A stretch of 64,000 nucleotides of DNA from Austropuccinia psidii (taxonomy: Eukaryota > Basidiomycota > Pucciniomycetes > Pucciniales > Sphaerophragmiaceae), in the NCBI GenBank assembly GCA_023105745.1, contig JALGQZ010000020.1, positions 3,006,001 through 3,070,000 on the forward strand. The letters run 5' to 3'. The stretch's first letter is position 1. The number at the start of each line of letters is the position of its first letter. The notes beneath the pieces were generated by a model. It was not told the DNA's origin. It did not search any database and saw nothing but the letters and a program-made list of their open reading frames with translations. Shown in pieces: positions 38,700 through 48,756 of the stretch. The position numbers and the translations under genes were made by a program.

Positions 38700-39240
38700 T
38701 TCATGTTTTTCTCAAGATACTGGCTTTCAGTACCTCTAACAGTTACTCTAATTATTTTTTTATTTTTTTTTTTATTTCTTTAAAAAAAAAATTTCTTTTG
38801 TGTTTTAGATTTCTCTGGCTATCAGTACCTCTGTGAAGTACTTTAATTAATTAAATTTCATTTTTTTCAAAAAAAAAAAAAACCAAAAAAAGTCTAAATT
38901 TTTTTTTGACCGCTTGCTTGCTCTTACCCTCAGTACCTCTAAGTGGTACTTTAGATAATTGATTTTCATTTTTTTAGTTATTTTTAATTCCTTTAAAAAA
39001 CAAAGAAATTTGAGTTAAGTTTTTATTCTATTTTTCTCACTCTCACTTTCAGTATCTCTAGGAGGTATTTTTATTAATTTATCATTTTTTTGAAGTCTTT
39101 TATTATTTTCTATAAAAAACGAAGAAAATGTAAGTTTTCTTACCCTTATTTTTGCTCTCTCCCACTGTTAGTAACTCTTGGAATTTTTTTTAAGTATTTC
39201 ATTATTTCCTTGAACAAATAGAATAGTTTACCTAAGTAAG
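38700..39240. repeat. Degenerate tandem repeat with hairpin core, five units
   Basis: TCAGTACCTCT-like blocks start at 38727, 38822, 38930, 39049 and 39168, giving spacings of 95, 108, 119 and 119 bp. Several are followed after 3-4 nt by a reverse block (AGTACC...GGTACT at 38930), forming a short hairpin. Between blocks lie T-rich then A-rich runs and TTAATTAA-like sequence. It lies upstream of the oxygenase relic B. Confidence 0.65.
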
Positions 39241-39766
39241 AAACATAAAAAACAAGTTTCTGAGGCTATTGAAAGAAAAGGAAAAGTGAAAGTCAAGTGA
39301 AATAACTTTCAATTATTATTTAATAAAGTTAGAATTAAATTTTAGTAATATTAGATAGCTATTAGTGGCCTTATAAGATCTGTGACCATATCATATATTG
39401 AATAGGTGCAGCTTATAGGTGTTTCCCACCATAGAATAAAATATTTCCAACATTTAATTCTAACTTTAACAAATTATATGAAGCTGATTTATCTTATTAA
39501 ATACCTTTTTAGACAATAATCAGTAGCTCATACCATCCACCTCAAAATCTCCCATCATTCAGATGATAATGCTAATGATTATTCTGAATTATCTAATATT
39601 CCCATCACAAAAGTAGCAAGAAACAACTTTCAAAATGGAAATCTATTAATCCAGAAATATACAAATCATGTAATTCCAAGGTAATTTTCATTTTCAAAGG
39701 ATTATGATCAATTTCACACTATTTTCTCAAAGTCCAGCCTTTTCTTTTCCCCAAATAAAACTTTAA
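39241..39766. other. Spacer upstream of oxygenase relic B
   Basis: Less extreme composition than the neighbouring spacers. It could hold an upstream exon or N-terminal part of the oxygenase, but no alignable residues were found. Confidence 0.3.
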
Positions 39767-40534
39767 TTGCCATAATAGACTTTTACCATTTTCACAAATT
39801 ACTCCGGAAGATCAAATTGAATGAAATCACCTTTCACACACCTTATTTCAAGAGTAAAAATACTTACAAAAAGTTAAAATCAATAAGAAGATACTCTCAG
39901 GTGAAATGTAACCTCTTGGATGGCGGAAATTGATGACAAAGAATGAAAGCATTGGATTTTATGGATTGAAAAGTACGATCAAAAGAAATATTCAAGACTG
40001 GAATTATTGGGAACCAATGCTAGCCAGGGTAGGACTTCACCTTTCAAAAAAATTTCAACATAAAGCCTCTGGAATATTTATTAAAGCACAGCAAAAACTT
40101 CTCAAAAATGGGCTTCCATCTTTTTCCAATACTGTTCATGATGATGTAACTCCTCAAAACTTTCCATAATCTTTAATGTTTACCAAAAATTAATTTTCCA
40201 ATAAGCCACATAAAGACTTGGATTCTTCAGCAGTGGTAGTTGGATGGTGGATGCAAGTTTATAAAATCAATGGATCAAACAATAAAAATCCAACTTATAA
40301 AGTATCAAATGGGCATTTTATATTTCCTGAAAATAACTTTGAAGTTGTTTTTCTCAAAATAATGGAATATTTCAAATCATTTTGAGGGCCAAGGATTCTA
40401 TTCATTATACTGAAAGCTCTATTTATACTAACACTGATACACGCTTAGTCCTCTCTGTGCAGGTTTCCAAAATATTAGCAAGTTTTTGTACCTCCCATGA
40501 TATAAAATCTGATAATGTTCATCAGATTAACTAG
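39767..40534 (+). pseudogene. Tet/JBP-like 2OG-Fe(II) oxygenase relic B, catalytic residues kept
   Basis: Clear family order: IDFYHF (about 39775), GEM-stop-PLGWRK (39906-39929; Tyr codon now TAA), a long open stretch to 40166 including GLPSFS, then FSNKPHKDLD with iron-binding His 40209-40211 and Asp 40215-40217, YKVSNGHFIFPENNFE (about 40300-40345), a frameshift near 40360, and GIFQIILRAKDSIHYTESS with the distal His 40403-40405. The block DTRLVLSVQVSK with the likely 2-oxoglutarate Arg 40442-40444 follows; TAG at 40532-40534. I count three in-frame stops and two frameshifts in about 255 codons, so decay is recent compared with relic A. The family oxidises modified DNA bases in the nucleus; fungal members are expanded with transposons. 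A convergent SANT-like relic ends 250 bp downstream. Confidence 0.75.
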
Positions 40535-40784
40535 AATTTTTATTTTAGTGTTTGAGATATTGATACACACTCATGGCTATTGAATCCTGCATATACTAAG
40601 TAAATAACCACTCATTACTATTTAAATTTACATAAAATATGAAATTAAAATACCCTATGGATTCAAAAAAAATCTTGGGGTTTTAATTTGTTTTGAATCA
40701 TGGAACACAAAATAGGTACTTCACATATATTTCATTGTACAGTTATCAAGTTCCAAAATATGCTGCACTATTGTATTCATAAGA

Positions 40785-42160
40785 TCACTTCTTGTTAACC
40801 AAATTGATAATGGACTCAAGCTCTGTTGCTGACTGATTAGATTGTAGCATTGCAATGGTAAGCTCATGTTTTTTTTATTATTTTGAGAATTCAATTGAGG
40901 ACTCAGCTTGAGCTCTTCATAATCACTCTGTGTTTTCAATTTCTTTTCCTCATAACTCAATTCTTTCTCCTTTTTCTGTTTAAAATGATTTTTCTATTTC
41001 TTTCTGGATCTCAACCTTCTCAAGTTTCTTAATTTCAACCTCCTTCTCCTCTTTCCCCTTCCTTTTCTCCCAATCCAATCTTGCAATCTCACTTTCATTC
41101 CATGCTATTTAAAATAATAATCTCAGATAACCTCTATCTACATATATCAAAATTATTACTACTCACCCTCATGGCATTCATTCAATACAGATGCATATGA
41201 TGGCATGCAGTGATTATCATTTTTTTGATGAACGAATCTTGGGATTCAAATTCTTCAATGATTCATGCTTGATAGTACTTGTACAGGGAGTAGAAAAGAC
41301 AGGCTTCACAGATGACTCCACTTCTCCATCCTTTTTCAAGCCATCATAAGTAATGTCCATAATAAAAGTCAGATCAAACTGTGAAATTACTGAATGAGTA
41401 TACTTCTTGCCTCAATTCATCTTAATTACAAAAAGGTTAGAATAATGTGAGAAACAATTGAAAATAGTAATAAAATACAGAATTTCCTTGTACTTGATCC
41501 TCTTCTACAGACCCATAAGCATATATTTCATTGTTTTAATTGTCATTTGGGCTTGATTGGGAGATATGTGCATCTTTTAACTAATAATCTTCTGATTAAT
41601 TTGAGTCTTATCTGAAAATATGAAGAAGATATCACATACTTAATCACTATCCAAAGACCTACAAACCTCAATTGAATCTATATTTGGCAGATTACAACTG
41701 GCCATTGGAGTTACATTTGGCTTGTTACCAAAAAGCTCATCCATTTTATGATACCATGGGAAAAGAATTTCCAGTTTTTGAGCCATTGTATGAACACCAT
41801 TTTTTTTGTAATCATCATTAACTCTTTCCCCAGTGGAGCTTCAAAAATTATTTGCTTAAATATATTTCTTTTTATGATTGCACCATTGGTCTTGCGTATT
41901 TTTTGGTGCAATATTTAATCTATTTTTGGATCTCTTGTTGACTTCATTTGCCATCAATTGAAATCCAACTTGCTTTGATAATGGTGGGAATGCAACTGAG
42001 GTCTTTGCAGAAGTTCCAAAACAGACCTCAAAATTCTTCTTTACTTTAAGCCAGCTTATTATAACAAAATAATTGTAATCTGTAAGATGTACAGAGGATT
42101 TTGAATCAGCCTTAGATACATTTGCAGATGAGGGTCATTTTGGTGGTATCAGATTGCAAT
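40785..42160 (-). pseudogene. SANT/Myb-like DNA-binding protein relic Q
   Basis: Reads right to left. ISWLKVKKNFEVCFGTS (about 42065-42015), LSKQVGFQLMANEVNKRSKN (about 41985-41925), a spacer, then MDELFGNKPNVTPMA (about 41745-41700), a serine/lysine stretch, and a possible intron with GGTGAG donor near 41172 and AATAG acceptor near 41107. A coiled coil LDWEKRKGKEEKEVEIKKLE (about 41085-41025) and the C-terminus AMLQSNQSATELESIINLV, with stop at 40787-40785, complete it. There are stops and frame changes, for example after IEKSF. Same domain order and about the same length as relic P. In the family as I know it, the N-terminal trihelix-like part binds DNA. The minus-strand ORFs at 40721-40960 and 41711-41911 are partly in the wrong frame. 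Confidence 0.7.
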
Positions 42161-42649
42161 CTCAATGGATAATATCAATATGAAAGATAATTGAGAAGTT
42201 GTAGTTTTTTTTCAATTCAAGTTTAGTTCATTCTAAAGATGAGAATTCCTGCTTTTCAGGTTAAGTTTTGAAACCTAACCTCACTTTTGTATGAAATACA
42301 AATATTTAATTTATATCAAAATTCCTGCATTCAAAGTTCAATATTGCACGTGATTCAAGTCCAAAAAATTGATACATATGAATATGTTTTTAGCTCAATA
42401 TCCCACATTCAATTAACTCAATATTTTTCAAGTCTGAGGGGGGCTAATATTTACTCACAAAGCTCTCAGATAACCTAGGTAAATATACTATTTAATAGCC
42501 CAACCAATTCACAGTATATCATTTTCATTTAAGAAAAAATCCATTCAAACTTCATAATAATTTGCTGTTCACTTTACATCAATTGTTTTATTAGATCAAG
42601 ATTATTTCCTAGGATATCTTTCATTAATATTCATTTTTCATTCTATTTT
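42161..42649. other. Spacer, nothing recognised
   Basis: Mixed AT-rich sequence between the SANT-like relic Q and the probable minus-strand LTR. The open frame 42287-42478 has no supporting motif. Confidence 0.4.
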
Positions 42650-44819
42650 TGTAAGCTTATAACAGTGTTTTTAATTATTTTTAGGTCACTCATTCTTAAA
42701 TATTTATTTTGATTAATTTAAGAAATGTATAGCTCTTTGTATGCTGAAAGTAAAGAAGGTTTCCGTTTTTCATTGCCTTTTTACAATTATTGGAATATAG
42801 TTAGCTCTAATAGTTAATAAATACTTCAAAATTACAGATCATAAGTAGCTCAGAAGAGTTATGAAAAGGATTGGAGACTTTTAATATGATATATATTCAT
42901 TAAAAACATGGCTGAACCTATGATAACATCCCTTGGTGATATAAATACAACTATTAGACAAATATCAGTAGTAAATAGCTTCTTTCAAAGAAAGAAATAT
43001 TGAATCTAATTGAAGAAATAATATTATTAAACCAAATTTTGTTCTAAGAATTCCTCAGAAAAAAACTACAAATAAGGCTCAATTATAACAAGTTCTATTT
43101 CTCAAACTTTATTTATCAGTGTATTATTAAATTTCTTAAGGTGTGGATATTAAAATCTGATTAAACTTAAAGTACTTTTTCTGTACTCAAAATCTGTATT
43201 AAGTCAAATTTAATAAAAAATAGAAAATTTTAATATTTTTAAGATAAAACACACCAAAATTATTTTTTTTAAATTTTCAGTATAAAGCAATAATACTATG
43301 AATATTTATTGCTTTACAAACAATAAAACTTTATCCCAAAATAATCTAAAAGAGATACTTATGGCTGCAAAAGAAATTTGAATTTGAATTAATTGATAAA
43401 AGAACAGAAGGAACTTGATATGAGAACAGAGTCTCTAGTATTATCAAAGAGAAAACATGCTCAAAATTGACCAGAGTGAATTTGGAAACAAAGTGACAAA
43501 GCTAACAGTGATGAAAGGTGCTTTGATTCACTTTTGGGGTGGTTCAAGGGTAAAAATGATTATAACAATTTTTTAACATGGTTAAGAAGCTTAAAATGAT
43601 TTAAAAATGGTGTTTGGAATATTTTATTGATTGGTTAAACAGTGTTTAATCTAACTATAAAAAGAAAATATTTGAGCCTGAAGAGAAAAGTGGGGCAAAG
43701 AAGACATTCTTTTCTAGTCACAAATTCTCTTACTCCAAAAGTATATTTTACTCTAATAAGTAATTGTAAACACACTGAAAACAGAAATTCCAATTATTCC
43801 ATCATTAAACCCTGTTTTTCACCAAAAAGAGGCTTTGTTTACCCATTTTAGTCCCTTAAACCAGCCATTTCTATAGTCATACTTGGTTTAAAGCCATCAA
43901 AATGCATCAGAATGTGCGTAAGAGACTTTAAATCAAGTTAAAATCTTATTTACTAAGTTTTTTTTAAATTAAGGGCAGTTTTACCCTCTTGGAAACAGCT
44001 AACACTTCCCTGGTTGGTATGAAAACCTCATCATATATTGAGTCACAGACCCTGTGACTCCATTCCAGGCCAAAATTGCTAAACTTTTACATCAATTTTG
44101 ACATCCCACACCTTTCAGAAAGTAAATTAGAGGAGTCTGGCACCCTTGGAGCCAAGACTCCTTCCCCCCTAAAAAAATAATCTTTCCAATTTATTCTTTC
44201 TTTGATTCCACCTCATGTACTATACTTAAATTTCACACATCTAGTTCAATTGGAAAATCACAGCACACAAATTTCATTATCAATTCCTCATATTTAAAGT
44301 TGAGTTTTTTTATGTAATACATGCTCACATTTTGACATTTCAATTAAAAAAACTTCAATTCCTCATAGCTTCTAAATTACACACCACACCTCAATTTTAA
44401 CACAAGAATTTTTGGTTGACACCACATGTGGTGTGAATTAAAGCAAGCTTTTGATTTTTTTCAGATTTTCATACAGAAAATACTAAAAACACAATTTAGG
44501 CTTATTTAGAGTTGAGTTACATAATTTTCACTCAGAGGTAACCCCAACTTATTTTTATGAGGAATCCAAAAGTAAAATAATTTTCATATGTTTATTTATT
44601 GGAAAAACAGTCATAATTATTTCTATTAACTTTTTTCCAAAAAATATTTTAATTTGAATATTTTTGATTAAAATCTATTTTTACTTTATTATTTCATGTA
44701 AAACTATATTTTTACATTTTGAAATTTTAATGTAAATTTATTGTTTAAATTTGCATTATGAATTTTATTTTCATTCTTTGTGGTCTTTTGGATATATGAA
44801 AATACCTCTAAGGCTCACA
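42650..44819 (-). repeat. Probable diverged LTR related to alpha/gamma, minus strand
   Basis: The right end, read in reverse, is TGTGAGCCTTAGAGGTATT, then ATATCCAAAAGACCACA, matching the alpha LTR start (TGTGAGCCTTGAGGTATA ... CCCAAATAGGCCACA). The left boundary is tentative: GTAAGC after a T at 42650 gives a TG...CA end, and ATTTT (42645-42649) / AGTTT (44820-44824) would be a 4/5 target duplication. The interior matches only weakly. Length 2.17 kb if the boundary is right. Confidence 0.4.
44040..44060. other. Short hairpin with TGAGTCA-type core
   Basis: Arms GAGTCACAG and CTGTGACTC around 3 nt (ACC); preceded by TT, so TGAGTCA is present. Beta LTRs end with the same GAGTCACAG. Confidence 0.6.
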
Positions 44820-44824
44820 AGTTT

Positions 44825-46067
44825 CCTCAAGCTTTCAGCCTTTTTCAACTAGTAATAACAGCTGAAACTGAATGAAATGAGGATCATCTACTATATAAAA
44901 GTTTTTATTTATGAATTTTGATTCTGCATATTCATGAGAGCTTCCCAATATAAAATATGCAGAAAGAGAGTTTTCATATATTTGGTGGTCATTTTTTTAA
45001 AAAAATTGGATTAAAGTATTCATTGTAACACGGTGCTTTCAAGAAAGGACATACAGATTTTATTGGAGGCTTTTTGGTATATGTTTTAAATTCTAAACAT
45101 ATTACTGAATAGCTTTATAAAACTATACTTTCTCCATCACAAAATCTATTTATCAAACTTTCAAGTCTCTGTATTAAAAATCAGTTGCAATATTTATACA
45201 GATTTTTATCAAACTAATACTTCAAATTAAAAATAATTTTTTTCTAAGGATTTCTTTACCACACCATTAATATTTCCTTTTATATAAATCATATTTATTA
45301 AATCCACATGAATAATTTTATTCTTTAGTGGAAAAAACAAAGATAATATTTTTGTTATATTTTTTGCAAAGATAATAATACTAGTGAAACCCCCTAAATA
45401 TTAAAAAATAACTTTAGAAAATCTATCTTAACTTTATTTTACCAAAATTAAACCATTCTAGACCTCTTTTGTTGTTTTAAGCTCAATAACAAGATCAATT
45501 TTAAAGGAAACTCGAAGTTTCTTATTACATTATGCTTACCGCTTTCAACATAATATTATATTAACATACAAATTCCAAATTATCAGTAAAGTATTTAGTT
45601 GACTTTCTACATAAGCTTGTGAAATTGTTTTATTTACTGCCTTCTAAATCAATGTGATTTTTGTGGGAAAACCCAAAATAAAAATAACAAGGAAATCCTT
45701 AAAAAAATGTTCTACCTTGAAAAATTCAAAGAAAAAATTGGAAAAAATGGATCAAAAAGAAATATTTCATCCAAAAACTTGTCAAATAATATCTGAATAT
45801 TTACATAATTTTATTAATTTTCTCCCAAATTCATTGTTTTTCTGTTGCTTTTTTTGAATTCTTGGTGCATTCTGTATTTCATTCTTTATCATAATAAATT
45901 ATTAATGATCATTCTTATTTTTTGAAATATCTATAAAAAGGGACTCTGTATTGATTTTTTGCATAAGATTATTCACAAAACAGTTAAATAAAAAACCACT
46001 AAATAAAATTCCATCAGAATCTAATACATGGAAAGGAAAGATGAATATGAAAAAAATAATGAAATTA
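44825..46067. other. AT-rich spacer, no gene recognised
   Basis: Long A/T runs with no motif. The open frame 45654-45857 is lysine/phenylalanine-rich low complexity. Confidence 0.45.
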
Positions 46068-48753
46068 GGGCTTTTGAGTACATTTAAGCTCTTACATGCT
46101 TTTACCAATTTATGGCCTAAACACATGATTTTATGTTAAAAGCATGAGAGTAGGATTTTTTTACAAAAAATGCCCATGAGCCTTGAAGTATAACTTAAAT
46201 AACCAAATAGGCCACAATTAGTATTAAAATAAACTCTGAACTATGCATAACCCATAAGTTATGGATATATTCAAAACTCATCATTTTATATTCTACAAAA
46301 CATGAATAGCTTTTGTGAGTAGGTAAATACATGGATTTAAGGCCAGATTTTGATTCTACAAAAGCCTCTACCTAGGTTGGCTCTATATATTGAATAAGCT
46401 TAAATTAACTAAATTAGATGGTAATATGGAAAATATTTCAATACCACATAAAAGAGTTGTGAAATTTTTTGTTTTTCTCAATTTCATGCCAAAATAATGG
46501 GAATGTCAGAAATCCCATGTTACATATACACTAATAAGAGTGTTATTAATGTTTTTGGCACTTTATCTTAATTTATTATTACAAAAAGTTTTGATAAATC
46601 CATAGTGGATATAAGTCTTGAAGCCTTAATTACTATTTTTGATGTGAAAATAGCTAAGGGGGACAAAAGACATCAATGAGAGCCAGGGTACCCAACTTCT
46701 GAGGTTTCTGATTAATTGATAGCTCTAAGTCTTGGATCCATGGCTTATCATGGTCTAATTAGTATGTTCAAACCTTTTTTGAACTTGGTTACCAAGTTGA
46801 AGTCCTATTAAGCTATACATAAATAGCAAATAAGCTTCTATTTTGATGTGACAAGGAGGTAATGAGAAACTCTGACTCCTGTAACCATGTTAATTATTGA
46901 TTCTTTTTCCATGGATAATCTATGAAAGATTAATGAAAACCCTTTTGGTACTATTATCCATGAATTTACCTCATGGCAACAAGCTATTACTGTGCTATTT
47001 GCTTTTCTTCATAGAAATAAGGTAAACACTTCAAAACTTCATTTAAAATACAATTCTTAATTAATCTTTCTGAATCTTCAAGAAAAAATCAGAAATGCAA
47101 AATCAATATAAAAACCAAGAATAATTATCACTTCATAGTTCCAATTAAAAATTTTACTTACAATCTATTTTTAATTATTCCACGTGAAACAATGAATCTT
47201 AAAAATTCACAGAAGATAAAATCTGCAATGGAATTTCCAATAAAATTGGTAACTTTAAGGAATCAATTTTGATTTATAAATGAAATAATATTAAAAGTGT
47301 TCACTCCCTTATTTCTTGACCATAAATGGGTTGGTAGTCACATAAATTGACTTAATTAAGTAATTATGATGATGTTACATGACAACAGGTGATATAATCA
47401 ATAATCCAAAGAGAATAACTGTTTTCTCACTAATTTTTTTTTTCATTTTTCTCCATAGCATTTCTCCTTGAGCTATTGTTGACTTAAAAGAAGCCTTCTC
47501 TTTCTGTTTTTTCCAAATCATCTTATTATTGAACCATATCATTAGTACCAAGAAGTAAGGATTAGTTAAATCTTTTCTTAAATACTTTAATTCCTTTTTT
47601 ATCAATCAGAAAGAGTTTAAATGAAACAAATATACTATTCCTAATAGTTATTAGCCTTAATATTTCTTTATTACTGTTACAAATCTATTTTTATCCTTTA
47701 AATCCACAAATAATCTGTCAAAACACTCTCCTAGTTCTTTTCAAGGTATTATTAGAGTATTAGTGAATTTTTTATCTTAATTCTTGGAGTTTTTCTCTAG
47801 TGTGTAGATTTCTTCAAGAACTATCATTATAATTATTCTTGAAACAGATAACTCTATATTATCATTTTAATAAAGAATTTTCATTATTAATACTTATTGT
47901 AAATGATTCTAGTAGGCAATTACTGCTTACTGTTATAATCACTAGTAGTGTATAACAAGTAAAAGAAATGATAAAATAATTATTTATTTATTTGTTATAC
48001 TTCATAAGAAAATTCATAGTACTATCAATTAATAGTAATATTATCAAGAGCTTCATAGACACATATTACAATTCCTTCAGCCAATTTTTCAGAAATTCTT
48101 GAAATTATTGCTTTTTGGTCTTGAGGTGGACCCTTAATTACCCTGAATTTTTTGAGAATTTGTTTTACAATTATTTTGTAAATTTACCAACTTGAAAAGA
48201 GGGCAAAAATATTGCAAAAATTGAGGAAAAAAGGCTCCACTTATTTATCTGGCCAATTTTCTTTTTGAAAGGGAAGTGAGCTTCTTGAGGGCTGTTGAGG
48301 ATTCTCCCTCACTTTTTGAAAAAAATTGACAGTGAAACATTGAGCCCAAAAATGGGGTTTTTATTTGGAGGTTTGGGGCTTAATTTATTACCCTCAAAAG
48401 CTTCTAAAAGACTTAGGAATAATTCTAAAAAGCTCTCAGGAATCTTACTTTTATTTCAATAAAATTGGTCAAATTCAAGAGTGGGATCTCTTTTTGGTAA
48501 TTTTTGACTTATTTTTTCCATTTTTCCAAATTATTCAATTCAAAAAGATAATTAAATTTTCAAAAATTAATGTTAATTAATAATTAACCAAAAAAGAATA
48601 ATGGAAATAATTTCTGAGACCAATTACAGGCATTTTTTTCAAAAATAGCTTATTTAAATGTTTTTATCATAAAATTATGTGTTTTTGCCATGAATTGGTA
48701 AAATAATGTAAGAGCTTATGTGTTTTTGATAAAATCTCTTTTTTATGGAGCCC
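46068..48753. mobile_element. Small terminal-inverted-repeat element (MITE-like), copy 2, split by a solo LTR
   Basis: Left end GGGCTTTTGAG after TTA; right end, reversed, GGGCTCCATAAA before TAA. Inside each end is a long inverted block of about 60 bp with roughly 80% match, for example CTCTTACATGCTTTTACCAA (46091-46110) against CTCTTACATTATTTTACCAA in reverse (about 48696-48715). About 785 bp long without the nested LTR. No recognisable gene; the open frame 48365-48580 has no motif. The target may be TA or TTA/TAA. Confidence 0.6.
46175..48070 (+). repeat. Solo LTR of family alpha inside the small inverted-repeat element
   Basis: 1896 bp, CATGAGCCTTGAAGTATA (first bases mutated) to CACATATTACA. 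Probable target duplication ATGCC (46170-46174) / ATTCC (48071-48075), 4 of 5 bases. Element sequence continues on both sides, so no internal region remains. The donor-like site has become AGAAGTAAGG near 47550. Confidence 0.85.
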
Positions 48754-48756
48754 TAA

